Assembly (NCBI GenBank): GCA_024224155.1
Contig: JAAENP010000177.1
Coordinates: 1-53,356 of the forward strand
DNA: 53,356 nt
Direction: 5' to 3'
Source: a bacterium
Lineage (GTDB): Bacteria; Acidobacteriota; Thermoanaerobaculia; Multivoradales; JAHEKO01
In this document: piece by piece, positions 15,394 to 24,264 of the stretch
How the letters are laid out: each line of letters opens with the position of its first letter
Position numbering within the stretch: the first letter of the stretch is position 1
Position numbers and translations under genes: made by a program
Notes under the pieces: generated by a model
Seen by the model: the letters and a program-made list of their open reading frames with translations, nothing else
The model's database searches: none
Told to the model about the DNA's origin: nothing

Positions 15394-17238
15394 CTAGACC
15401 CTGCCCTTGATCTTCTGCTGAATCGAGTCCCCCGGCTCGACGACCAGCCCCTCTGCCTCGCAGTTCCATGACGGCGTATCGGAGGCAAAGGCCACCTTTG
15501 TGGCCCTGGTCTTGTTCCGGCAGACCACTCGCGGCTTTCGCGATTTGTCCAGACCACTGACCGACCCTCCGACCGCGGCGGTCCCGTCAGCGATCCCAAT
15601 CGACCACAGCAGAACACGCTCGGAGGAGCTCGCGGTCACCCCGAGGTCGTCGCACAGCCAGGAGCTCTGCTTGGTTCGCGTCTTCCCTTTCTGGCGGGTC
15701 GCGAGGTTCTTGCAGAACACCTTCCGATTGGCGACCCCGGTCACGGACGCCCCGAGGCCTTCAGCCCCGAACTCGAACGAGCCGCTGTCGCAGAGCTCGT
15801 CGCGCGGGAATCGTCGTTGGTCGGTGAGCGCCTGGGAGCAGTCAACGCCGACGTCGATCGCGACGCTGCCCTCGAGAAGAGCATGGGTCGGAGTCGGTCC
15901 GCCGTTGTCGGCCAGGCTCGTGTCGAAGTCCACGCCCGGCGAGATGGCGGCCGCGTCCGGGCAGGTTCCGTCGTCGTCGAAGTTGTTGCCCGCGCCGCTC
16001 AGACCCGGGCCCGCGCAGTTGCCGCCGTTGTTCCCGGCCACCAGGCTGCTGCCCAGGGTGCTGTAGTCGGCGTAGTCGCCCATAGCGTAGATGCCGGCAC
16101 CAAGTGACGCCTTGTTCTGTGAGATCGTGCTGTAGTTGATGGCGGTCTCGAAACGGTAGTAGGTGCTGAGATGGAAAAGGCCGCCGCCGGTCGCGGCCGA
16201 GTTTCCCGAAATCGTGCTGTTTCTGAGACTGAAGTACCCCTCGTATCCCGAGACAAAAGCTCCGCCGCCGAACTCGCCGGCGGTATTCCCCGAGATGGTG
16301 CTGTAGCGCAGACCGATACCGCCGTATTCGCTGGAGGCGAAGATACCCCCACCGCGTTTCGCGGAATTGCCGGTCACGCGACTCCGGGTCAGGCGGAGAT
16401 CCGAGTCGACGCTAAAGATCCCGCCGCCTTCGAACCTCGTGCTGGTGTTGTCGGAGATGGTCGTGTCGGTGATGTCGAGAGCCGAATAGTCGGTAGCCCG
16501 GATGCCGGCGCCGCTCGACGCCGAGTTCGAGGAGATCGTGCTGTTGGAGATCGTGGTGGTGTAGGCCGCATGAAGTAATATGCCGCCGCCGCGAGAGACC
16601 GCGACGTTGTTCGAGATCGTGCTGCCCGAGATCGTCAGACGAGAGTAGTCATAGGCGGTTATGCCGGCACCCCGTCGAGCGGTGTTTCGCGACACGGTGC
16701 TGTTGACCAGTGTGACCTCGGCACCCTGAGTGTATCCGCCGCCGTTGGCGTAGATCCCGCCACCGCGGTTTCCCGACTCGTTTCCGGACACGGTGCTGTT
16801 CTTGAGTGTGAGGGTACCCAGAGTCCGAATGCCGCCACCGTTGGTGGAGGTCTTGCCGTTGGCCACGGTCACCCGGTCTAGGGTCAGATTGCCGCTCGGC
16901 AGCACGTCGAGAATCCGAAACGGAGGACCGGACGCGTTGCGTTCGATCGCAAAGCCCCGGCCCTGGATCTCGATCTTGGTGCTGATCTGCGGGAGCCCGT
17001 TGTCCGCGTTGTCGGCCGCGATCAGGTCGACGTCGGCGGTCAGTCTGATGGTGTCCGCCCCGGAGCCCGCTGAGCAAGCCCCGACGGCGGCATTCCTGTT
17101 GGCGGCGGTGATGGCGTCCGGCAGTGTGCAGGCGCCGCGAACCGTTATCGTGGCCGCCGGAACCACCGCTTGGGGAAGAGCGAGCAGACCACTGAGTGCG
17201 ATTCTCACCACACGCTGGAATACGGGAGTGCTCGCCAC
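15394..17238 (-). CDS. Exported parallel beta-helix repeat protein
   Basis: About 614 residues. A GTG at 17238 with GAGG 8 bases upstream is preferred to a GTG at 17247 that has none in range. A signal peptide (VVRIALSGLLALPQAVVPAA) is followed by ACTLPDAITAANRNA, the usual start of the CSLREAI/choice-of-anchor type proteins. The body has about a dozen right-handed beta-helix coils, many with NSTVSGN, NSTISSN or DTTISDN plus a GGGI(Y/F) turn. A C-terminal region with paired Cys (CKNLATRQKGK, SWLCDDLG, VCRNKT) may be a small disulphide-rich domain. A secreted or surface-bound adhesin or glycan-binding role is likely. Confidence 0.88.
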   Translation of the reverse strand: MASTPVFQRVVRIALSGLLALPQAVVPAATITVRGACTLPDAITAANRNAAVGACSAGSGADTIRLTADVDLIAADNADNGLPQISTKIEIQGRGFAIERNASGPPFRILDVLPSGNLTLDRVTVANGKTSTNGGGIRTLGTLTLKNSTVSGNESGNRGGGIYANGGGYTQGAEVTLVNSTVSRNTARRGAGITAYDYSRLTISGSTISNNVAVSRGGGILLHAAYTTTISNSTISSNSASSGAGIRATDYSALDITDTTISDNTSTRFEGGGIFSVDSDLRLTRSRVTGNSAKRGGGIFASSEYGGIGLRYSTISGNTAGEFGGGAFVSGYEGYFSLRNSTISGNSAATGGGLFHLSTYYRFETAINYSTISQNKASLGAGIYAMGDYADYSTLGSSLVAGNNGGNCAGPGLSGAGNNFDDDGTCPDAAAISPGVDFDTSLADNGGPTPTHALLEGSVAIDVGVDCSQALTDQRRFPRDELCDSGSFEFGAEGLGASVTGVANRKVFCKNLATRQKGKTRTKQSSWLCDDLGVTASSSERVLLWSIGIADGTAAVGGSVSGLDKSRKPRVVCRNKTRATKVAFASDTPSWNCEAEGLVVEPGDSIQQKIKGRV

Positions 17239-17334
17239 GTCTGCCACCTCGACCTGATCCGTCGCTCTTGTCGGGCCAATACTACAAGGCGCGGATTCCC
17301 GCGCCCTCGATTGCCGCTGCCCGCGGTCGATTCG

Positions 17335-18138
17335 CTAGCCGTGCTTGGCCAAGAACTCCGAGATCGCCGCGTTGACCTCATCCGGTTTCTCGATGATCAG
17401 CGCATGCCCAGCCTCGGGCACGATCCGCAGCTCCGAATCGGAAATCCGCTCCACGATGAGCCGACTGTAGGGCGGAGGCTTCAGAAGGTCCTCCTCGCCG
17501 ACCATGACCAGGGTCGGGCACCGGATGCGATGGAGCTCGGCCGTAACGTCCAGCCAGCGGAACGTTTTGATGAGCCCGGCAAGACCGGTGAAGAAATCCG
17601 GTGGACAAGCGCGCAGGCGCGCCTCGCCCTGCTCGATGACCTCGGGATGGTCGGCAACGAATTGCGGCGAGAAGTTCGACGGCACCGAGATGCGGTAGAG
17701 ATCATCCGGGGCCTCGAGCGCCGCCCTACCCCACTCGGCCACCACTCGATCGAGCTCCTCGCCGACCTCGCTGACGCTTGAGATCAGCGACAGGCTCATG
17801 ACCCGGTCCGGATGGCTGAAGGCGAAGATCATCCCGACCTCACCGCCGTACGACGTGCCGACGAGATGGCAGCGCTCGATCTCGAGATGATCGAGCAGCG
17901 CCAGCAGGTCCCCGGCGTGGTCCTCGAGAGTCCACGGCCGGTCCGGTTTCCCGCTCAGGAGCTGACCGCGGAAATCGTGGAGAACGCAGCGAAACGTCTT
18001 GCGCATGACCGCGGTCTGGAGCACCCAAGACCGGGTCGTCATCATCACACCGTTCAGGAAGACGACCGGATCGCCTGCACACTCGTCGCCGAGGACCTCG
18101 TAGCCGATCCGGATGCCGTTGAGTCGCTCTTCGTTCAC
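17335..18138 (-). CDS. Alpha/beta hydrolase
   Basis: A 267-residue protein that starts at a GTG with GAGGG 7 bases upstream. Classical features: VVFLNGVMMTTRSW (oxyanion region), LHDFRGQLLS, the nucleophile elbow GTSYGGE with Ser96, the acid in MVGEEDLLKP and the His in EAGHALIIEKPDE. The chain matches the 3-oxoadipate enol-lactonase/BioH-like group of small cytosolic hydrolases, but the actual substrate is unknown. It is divergent from the phosphofructokinase gene. Confidence 0.9.
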   Translation of the reverse strand: MNEERLNGIRIGYEVLGDECAGDPVVFLNGVMMTTRSWVLQTAVMRKTFRCVLHDFRGQLLSGKPDRPWTLEDHAGDLLALLDHLEIERCHLVGTSYGGEVGMIFAFSHPDRVMSLSLISSVSEVGEELDRVVAEWGRAALEAPDDLYRISVPSNFSPQFVADHPEVIEQGEARLRACPPDFFTGLAGLIKTFRWLDVTAELHRIRCPTLVMVGEEDLLKPPPYSRLIVERISDSELRIVPEAGHALIIEKPDEVNAAISEFLAKHG

Positions 18139-18207
18139 CGACCGCCCTCGAAGCTCATCGCTTGATTATCGCGCCCCCGACCCAAACACCCACCCTCCAA
18201 ACGGGTG

Positions 18208-18237
18208 TTCACGAGCCCGCTGCCCACCGGCTACAAT
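18208..18237 (+). promoter_or_regulatory. Sigma-70-type promoter of the phosphofructokinase gene
   Basis: TTCACG and TACAAT are separated by 18 bases, with the -10 element 42 bases before the ATG at 18280. The -10 matches consensus at five of six positions. Confidence 0.5.
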
Positions 18238-18279
18238 CCGCCTCCGACGACAATTTCGCCAGAAAGGCAGCGAGCACTC

Positions 18280-19473
18280 ATGACCAAGAGCAAGGGCACC
18301 ATAGGCATTCTGACCGGCGGCGGCGACGTGCCGGGCCTGAACCCGGCGATCAGAGCGGTCACCATCCGAGCACTGCGCGAGGGCTACGAGGTCGTCGGCA
18401 TCCGGCGAGGCTGGGCGGGGCTCATCGAGGTCAAACGGGATCCCGAAGCCGACAATTCCGAGAGCTGCCAGATCCTCACCGAGGAGGTGGTCAACAAGGC
18501 CGGCCGAACCGGCGGCACGTTTCTTCACACCTCGAGAACTCAGCCCAGCAAGGTCAAGCGCGAGGAGCTGCCCGACCACCTGGCCGAGACCTACACCGGA
18601 GAGCTCAACGACCTCACCAGTGAGGTGCTGGCGAACCTCGAGTTTCTGGGCATTGACTTCCTGATCCCGATCGGCGGAGACGACACGCTCTCCTATGCCG
18701 TGCGGCTCTATCAGGAGGGAGTCAAGGTCATCGGCATACCGAAGACGATGGACAACGACGTACCCGGCACGGACTACTGCATCGGCTTCAGTACTTGCAT
18801 CACTCGCACGATCGAGATGACCAACCGGCTCAGAACTTCGGCGGGATCTCACGAGCGCTTCCTGGTGCTCGAGGTCTTCGGCCGCTACGCCGGCTATACC
18901 GCCATGCTGCCGGCCATGGCCGGCGCGGCGAACCGATGCGTTATCCCGGAGCACAAGTTCAGCATCGAGCGATTAGCTGAGCTCCTGAGCCAGGATCGGC
19001 TCGAGAATCCGAGCCGCTATTCGGTGGTGATCGTCTCCGAGGGCGCGATGTTCGAAGGCGGTGAGATGGTCTTCAAAGACAGCGTCAAGGACGCCTACGG
19101 CCACGCCAAACTGGGTGGGATCGGCGATCTGGTCTCGGCCCGGCTCAAGGAGCTCTCACCCGAGTTCAACGACGGCAAGCGGGTCGACATCATCAACCAG
19201 AAGCTCGGCTATCTCGTTCGCTGCGGGGACCCGGATGCGATCGACTCGATCGTTCCCATGGCCTATGGCAACCTGGCCTTCGACCTCATCCTGAGCGGCG
19301 TTCACGGCAGGCTCGTCGTGCTCAAGAACGGCCGCTACGACAACGTGCCGATCGATGTGGTGACGGCCTCTTCCAAGGTCGTCGACGTCGACCGCTACTA
19401 CAACCGGGAACGGCTGCGACCGCACTACAAAAGCTTCGAGATGAATCCGCTGTTCATCATGACCAGCGAGTGA
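18280..19473 (+). CDS. 6-phosphofructokinase, pyrophosphate-dependent type
   Basis: A 397-residue PfkA-family enzyme that phosphorylates fructose 6-phosphate in glycolysis. The ATG at 18280 is chosen because the family begins with the strand GTIGILTGGGDVPGLNPAI just after it. The phosphoryl-donor loop is GGDD at 132-135, and the catalytic segment is PKTMDND (K155, D158). In this family GGDD plus PKT marks PPi users, while ATP users have GGDG and PGT; so PPi dependence, and reversibility, are predicted. GFSTCITRTIE and EVFGRYAGYTA are further family motifs. The gene lies 203 bases upstream of a transketolase-like gene on the same strand. Confidence 0.93.
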   Translation: MTKSKGTIGILTGGGDVPGLNPAIRAVTIRALREGYEVVGIRRGWAGLIEVKRDPEADNSESCQILTEEVVNKAGRTGGTFLHTSRTQPSKVKREELPDHLAETYTGELNDLTSEVLANLEFLGIDFLIPIGGDDTLSYAVRLYQEGVKVIGIPKTMDNDVPGTDYCIGFSTCITRTIEMTNRLRTSAGSHERFLVLEVFGRYAGYTAMLPAMAGAANRCVIPEHKFSIERLAELLSQDRLENPSRYSVVIVSEGAMFEGGEMVFKDSVKDAYGHAKLGGIGDLVSARLKELSPEFNDGKRVDIINQKLGYLVRCGDPDAIDSIVPMAYGNLAFDLILSGVHGRLVVLKNGRYDNVPIDVVTASSKVVDVDRYYNRERLRPHYKSFEMNPLFIMTSE

Positions 19474-19676
19474 TGGCTGGCGTTGGGGGCCCTGGCGACC
19501 CCATGCAATCGAGCGGCTCGGCTCCAGACTGGAGCAGCTAGGCCCTCGCCTACCCCCGAGGGTGGTGTGCCGAGCAAGCCCGCTCTCACAGAATGGTGCC
19601 ATCTCCACTGGGCGCCACAGGGTCCCCGAAAGGCCCCGATAGTGGTCGAGGCCCACCCAAGTCACAAGGAGGAGCC

Positions 19677-22040
19677 ATGCTCAACCTCGAGCTCGAAAGC
19701 AGACGCGCGGCATACCGGGAGGTCACCGCCGGATCGCTAGCCACCCAACCCTTCACGCCCGAGGAATCAGCTCATTTCGAGACGCTGGACCTGGTCTACC
19801 GCTCGTTGTGCGCGTTGATGTTCAACTATGTCCCGACCTCGGGGCACCCGGGCGGCTCGATCTCGTCGGGACGCTTCGTGGCCGGCATCCTGTTCGACTC
19901 GGCCGACTACGACCTCGCCCGCCCCGAGCGCGGCGACTCGGATCTGGTCTCCTATGCCGCCGGACACAAAGCAATGGGTCTCTACGCGATGTGGGCGATC
20001 CGCGACGAGATCGCGAGGATCGCGGCGCCCGACCTGCTCCCGGACGACGTTCGTTACCGGCTGCGGCTGGAGGATCTGCTCGGCTTCCGGCGGAACCCCG
20101 TCACGCGCACGCCGCTGCTGAAGAGGTTCGGCTCCAAGCCCCTGGACGGCCACCCGACGCCGGCGACGCCGTTCGTGAGACTGTCCACCGGCGCCTCGGG
20201 CGTGGGCGTGGCGAGCTCCCTGGGACTCGCCTTTGCGGTCCGGGACTACTTCGGGGACGACGCGCCCCGGGTCCACATCGTCGAGGGCGAAGGCGGACTG
20301 ACGCCGGGCCGAGTCGCGGAGTCGCTGGCCGCCGCCGGTACCGCCTCGCTCGGTAACGTCACCCTGCACCTCGACTGGAACCAAGCCTCGATCGACAGCA
20401 ACCAGGTCTGCCGCGACAACGGCTCACCCGGAGACTACGTGCAGTGGAATCCGATGGAGCTGTTCTATCTGAACGACTGGAACGTTCTCTATGTCGAAGA
20501 CGGCACGGACCTGCAGCAGGTGATCGGCGCCCAGCGACAGGCCGCGACCTTCGACAACGGTCAGCCCACGGCGATCATCTACCGCACCGTCAAGGGGTGG
20601 CAGTACGGCATCGAAGGGCGCGCCTCGCACGGCGCCGGTCATGCCCTGTGCTCGGATGGCTTCTGCCATGCGCTTTCCGCTCTCACCGGCGACCAGGACG
20701 CGCTCCTGCCAACCTGCGAGTCCAGCAACCAGCGCTGCCAGATCGGCGACGACGGTCCGACCATCATGGAGGAGTGTTTCTGGGAGTCGCTCGGCGTGGT
20801 CAGAAGCACCCTCGAACAGCACCGCCCGGCGGTCGACCTGCTGGCTGCGCGTCTGCGAGCCGCCAAAGAGCGCCTGGATGAGAGCACTCGAACGCCGCGA
20901 GACGGCGCGCCCAGCGTCGAGTCGGTCTACGAGATCGCCACCAGCCAGCCCGAGGTGCCCGACGAGCTGCAACTGAGTCCCGGAACCTCGACCACGCTGC
21001 GCGGCGAGCTGGGCCGGGCGCTCCACCACTACAACAAGGCTTCGGGCGGAGCCTTCTTCGCCGCGGCGGCGGATCTCCTGGGATCGACCAGCGTCAACAC
21101 CGTGGCGGTGGGCTTTCCCGAAGGCTACTGGAACGCCCAGTCGAACCCGCAGGCCCGCACGCTCTCGATCGGCGGCATCTGCGAGGACGCCATGTCCGGC
21201 ATTCTCGCGGGCATGTCCACCCTCGGCCATCACATTGGGGTCGGGTCTTCGTACGGAGCGTTCATGGCTCCCCTCGGACACATCGCGGCTCGTCTGCACG
21301 CCATCGGCTGCCAGGCCCAGAAGGAGCGGACCGGAGATCCGTACAAGCCCGTGATCCTGATCTGCGCCCATGCGGGCTTGAAGACCGGCGAAGATGGTCC
21401 GACGCATGCCGACCCGCAGCCGCTTCAGCTCCTGCAAGAGAACTTCCCTCGCGGCACCGCGATCACCTTGACACCTTGGGATCCCCTCGAGATCTGGCCG
21501 CTTTTGAGCGCCGCGCTGGCCAGGAAGCCCGCGCTCATCGCTCCGTTCGTGACCCGGCCCAACGAGACCGTTCTGGACCGCGCGGCCCTGGGACTGGCCG
21601 CGCCCGAGGAGTCGGTCACCGGCGTCTACCTGTTGCGCAAGCCCAAGGGTCGTGGACACGGAACCATCGTTCTCCAGGAAAGCGCGGTCACCTACGCCTT
21701 CATCGAAGGCGCGCTGCCCCTATTGGAGCAAGACGGATTCGATCCCTGGGTCTACCACGTCTCGAGCGCCGAGCTCTTCGACCTCCTGCCCCGAGAACGG
21801 CAGCGGCGGATCTTCCCCGAAGAGCGCGCGAGAGAAGCGATGGGTGTCACCGGATTCACCATGGCTACGTTGTATCGCTGGATCCAATCCGATGCCGGAC
21901 GCTCGGTCTCGCTTCATCCGTTCCGCAACGGACACTTCCTCGGCAGCGGCCAGGGCGCAATGGTCCTGGCCGAAGCGGGTCTCGACGGCGAGAGTCAGTA
22001 CAAGGCCGTCAAGAGCTACCTCGAGGCCATGCCGAACTGA
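19677..22040 (+). CDS. Transketolase-like ThDP-dependent enzyme
   Basis: A 787-residue enzyme with a strong AAGGAGG before its ATG. N-terminal half: TSGHPGGSISSGR, YAAGHKAMGLYAMW, GHPTPATPFVRLSTGASGVG, the ThDP loop VEGEGGLTPGR (GEG in place of GDG, so Glu for the metal-binding Asp) and LDWNQASID. The second half keeps the transketolase active-site motif AGLKTGEDGPTHADPQ. It is over 100 residues longer than classical transketolase, so it is a distinct subfamily; it may act on sugar phosphates beside the phosphofructokinase just upstream, but the reaction is not proven. It shares the altered ThDP loop with the 850-residue paralogue at 11831-14383. Confidence 0.87.
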   Translation: MLNLELESRRAAYREVTAGSLATQPFTPEESAHFETLDLVYRSLCALMFNYVPTSGHPGGSISSGRFVAGILFDSADYDLARPERGDSDLVSYAAGHKAMGLYAMWAIRDEIARIAAPDLLPDDVRYRLRLEDLLGFRRNPVTRTPLLKRFGSKPLDGHPTPATPFVRLSTGASGVGVASSLGLAFAVRDYFGDDAPRVHIVEGEGGLTPGRVAESLAAAGTASLGNVTLHLDWNQASIDSNQVCRDNGSPGDYVQWNPMELFYLNDWNVLYVEDGTDLQQVIGAQRQAATFDNGQPTAIIYRTVKGWQYGIEGRASHGAGHALCSDGFCHALSALTGDQDALLPTCESSNQRCQIGDDGPTIMEECFWESLGVVRSTLEQHRPAVDLLAARLRAAKERLDESTRTPRDGAPSVESVYEIATSQPEVPDELQLSPGTSTTLRGELGRALHHYNKASGGAFFAAAADLLGSTSVNTVAVGFPEGYWNAQSNPQARTLSIGGICEDAMSGILAGMSTLGHHIGVGSSYGAFMAPLGHIAARLHAIGCQAQKERTGDPYKPVILICAHAGLKTGEDGPTHADPQPLQLLQENFPRGTAITLTPWDPLEIWPLLSAALARKPALIAPFVTRPNETVLDRAALGLAAPEESVTGVYLLRKPKGRGHGTIVLQESAVTYAFIEGALPLLEQDGFDPWVYHVSSAELFDLLPRERQRRIFPEERAREAMGVTGFTMATLYRWIQSDAGRSVSLHPFRNGHFLGSGQGAMVLAEAGLDGESQYKAVKSYLEAMPN

Positions 22041-22084
22041 CGCTAGATTCTCGTGGCGGCCGCGGCGTGACGGAGCCCTTGAAT

Positions 22085-22099
22085 CGCCGGTAGCCGGCG
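22085..22099. promoter_or_regulatory. Perfect inverted repeat before the S9 peptidase gene
   Basis: CGCCGG-tag-CCGGCG is a perfect 6-bp dyad. It is flanked by TTGAAT (22079-22084) and TAGGAT (22100-22105), which could be -35 and -10 hexamers with a 15-base spacer. It would then be an operator within the promoter; a simple hairpin is the alternative. Confidence 0.35.
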
Positions 22100-22142
22100 T
22101 AGGATCCGAAAGGTTGTCTCGGTTCTCTCTGGGAGGATTCTT

Positions 22143-24182
22143 ATGCACAAGTCGAGTCTGATTCTTCTGGCGATTCTTCTGCTTGGAGCAGCGCCTGGCG
22201 CCGCCGAAACGCACCCTTTTTCGGTCCACGATCTGGTGTCGATGGATCGACTCTCGGACCCGCAAGTCTCTCCCGCGGGCGACGAGATCGTCTTCGTCCG
22301 ACGAGTTACCGATCTCGAAGCGGACCGGGGCCGCACGGACCTGTGGGAGATCGCGGTGGACGGCGGCGACGTTCACCAGCTTACCCTTCACGAAGAGAGC
22401 GACTCGAATCCGCGCTGGTCTTCGAACGGATCGGCGATCTACTTTCTCTCGACCCGTTCCGGATCATCTCAAGTCTGGAGGCTCCCGGCGGCAGGTGGCA
22501 AAGCAAAGCAGGTCACCAGCCTTCCTCTCGACGTGGCGAATCTCGAGGTTTCGCCCGACGGCAGCCGGATCGCCTTTACGCTCGAGGTGTTCCTGGACTG
22601 CGACAGCATCCAATGCACGGCCGACCGCCTCGAGAAGGCCGAACAGAGCCCGGAAACCGGCAGGATCTACGATCGCCTCTTCGTGCGCCACTGGGACACG
22701 CTCAAGGACGGGCGACGCTCCCATCTCTTCGTGTTGCAGCAGGGTGCAGCAGCACCAGTGGATCTGACGACCGGGTGGGACGCCGACATTCCGTCGAAGC
22801 CGTTCGGAGGCAGCGAGGAGTTCGTTTTCTCGCCGGACGGGAAAGAACTGGTCTTCACGGCACGCGACGCGGGAGGACACGAGCCATGGTCCACCGACTT
22901 CGATTTGTACCGAGTCCCAGCTGACGGTTCCGGCCGGCCCGTGTGTCTGACGGAGGAGAACGAGGCGTGGGATACCCAGCCGGTTTTTTCGGCCGACGGC
23001 TCGCTGCTCGCACATCTCGCCATGGAGCGGCCGGGCTTCGAGGCCGACCGATTCAGGGTCATGGTTCGAGAGTGGCCGGACGGCGAAGCTCGTGTTCTCA
23101 CCGAGGAATGGGATCGCTCGGTGGGGGGCATGTTTTTCTCCGCCTCGGGCGAAACGATATTCGCCACCGCAGGAGATACCGGAGAAATACGGTTGTTCGC
23201 GATCGACGTTGCCAGCGGCAAGGTATCGAAGGTTACAGACGGCGCGCATATCAGATCACCGCAGCAGGCCGGCAACCGGATTGTCTTCGGCATGGATACG
23301 ATGCGCTCACCGGTCGACCTCTATTCGGTTTCGACGGACGGTTCAAATCGGCGGCGGCTGACCGATCTCAACGCCGAGCGAGTGGCGGCGGCTCGTGTAG
23401 GGGACTTCGAACAGTTCTCGTTCGAGGGATGGAATGGAGAGACGGTGTACGGGTATGTCGTGCAGCCGGCTGACTTCGACCCGCGGCGCAAGTACCCGCT
23501 GGCCTTGATTATCCACGGTGGTCCGCAGGGCTCCTCCGACAACGACTTCCACTATCGCTGGAATCCTCAGCCGTACGCCGGTGCCGGCTACGCGGTGATG
23601 ATGATCGACTTCCACGGCTCGACCGGTTACGGCCAGGCGTTTACCGATTCGATCACCAACGACTGGGGCGGCAAGCCGCTGGAGGACCTGCAGAAGGGCC
23701 TGGCCGCGGCCCTCGCCAAGTACCCGTGGATCGACGGCGAGCGGGCGTGCGCTCTCGGAGCGTCCTACGGTGGGTACATGATCAATTGGATCGCCGGCAA
23801 CTGGCCCAGTGCCTTTAGATGTCTGGTCAATCACGACGGAATCTTCGACCAGAGGATGATGTATTACGCCACGGAAGAGCTCTGGTTCCCGGAGTGGGAG
23901 CATGGAGGCCCCTACTGGAGGAACCCGGACGCCCACGAGCGCCACAACCCGGCGAACCACGTTGACAGTTGGAAGGCACCGATGCTCGTTGTGCACGGGG
24001 CGCGGGACTATCGCATTCCGGAGTCACAGGGCTTGGCGACGTTCACCGCTCTGCAGCGCCAGGGGATCCCGAGTCGCTTTCTCTATTTTCCGGACGAGAA
24101 CCACTGGGTGCTGAAGCCTAGCAACAGCGTCCTGTGGCACGACACCGTGATCGGCTGGCTGGATCGCTGGCTCGGGGAGTAG
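22143..24182 (+). CDS. Exported S9-family serine peptidase (prolyl oligopeptidase type)
   Basis: A 679-residue periplasmic or secreted peptidase; GGGAGGA precedes the ATG and a signal peptide (LILLAILLLGAAPGAAE) follows. Residues 25 to about 400 form WD40-like beta-propeller blades (SPAGDEIVFVRR, SPDGSRIAFTLE, SPDGKELVFTARD). The C-terminal alpha/beta hydrolase domain has HGGPQGSSDNDFHYRWNPQ, the nucleophile in GASYGGYM (Ser541), Asp622 in HGARDYRIP and His654 in DENHWV, a complete triad. The order and motifs match dipeptidyl-peptidase/acylaminoacyl-peptidase enzymes that trim oligopeptides. Confidence 0.94.
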   Translation: MHKSSLILLAILLLGAAPGAAETHPFSVHDLVSMDRLSDPQVSPAGDEIVFVRRVTDLEADRGRTDLWEIAVDGGDVHQLTLHEESDSNPRWSSNGSAIYFLSTRSGSSQVWRLPAAGGKAKQVTSLPLDVANLEVSPDGSRIAFTLEVFLDCDSIQCTADRLEKAEQSPETGRIYDRLFVRHWDTLKDGRRSHLFVLQQGAAAPVDLTTGWDADIPSKPFGGSEEFVFSPDGKELVFTARDAGGHEPWSTDFDLYRVPADGSGRPVCLTEENEAWDTQPVFSADGSLLAHLAMERPGFEADRFRVMVREWPDGEARVLTEEWDRSVGGMFFSASGETIFATAGDTGEIRLFAIDVASGKVSKVTDGAHIRSPQQAGNRIVFGMDTMRSPVDLYSVSTDGSNRRRLTDLNAERVAAARVGDFEQFSFEGWNGETVYGYVVQPADFDPRRKYPLALIIHGGPQGSSDNDFHYRWNPQPYAGAGYAVMMIDFHGSTGYGQAFTDSITNDWGGKPLEDLQKGLAAALAKYPWIDGERACALGASYGGYMINWIAGNWPSAFRCLVNHDGIFDQRMMYYATEELWFPEWEHGGPYWRNPDAHERHNPANHVDSWKAPMLVVHGARDYRIPESQGLATFTALQRQGIPSRFLYFPDENHWVLKPSNSVLWHDTVIGWLDRWLGE

Positions 24183-24264
24183 GGCCAGCTCACTTGCTGG
24201 ACTTCGCCCGAGCGCCGGACTAGCATGATTGTCAATCTTCAGCCCCGAGAGAGTGGGAGAACCG

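Noticed and set aside
16940-16960. GCAAAGCC resembling the GEMM signature
   Set aside because: It lies inside the beta-helix coding sequence and lacks the partner elements; chance match.
19474-19676. Hairpin GCTCCA-gac-TGGAGC and others after the phosphofructokinase gene as a terminator
   Set aside because: Short stem and no T-tract; the next gene probably shares or follows this transcript, so not called.
20424-21659. 411-codon minus-strand frame inside the transketolase-like gene
   Set aside because: Antisense shadow of a well-supported enzyme; no motifs.
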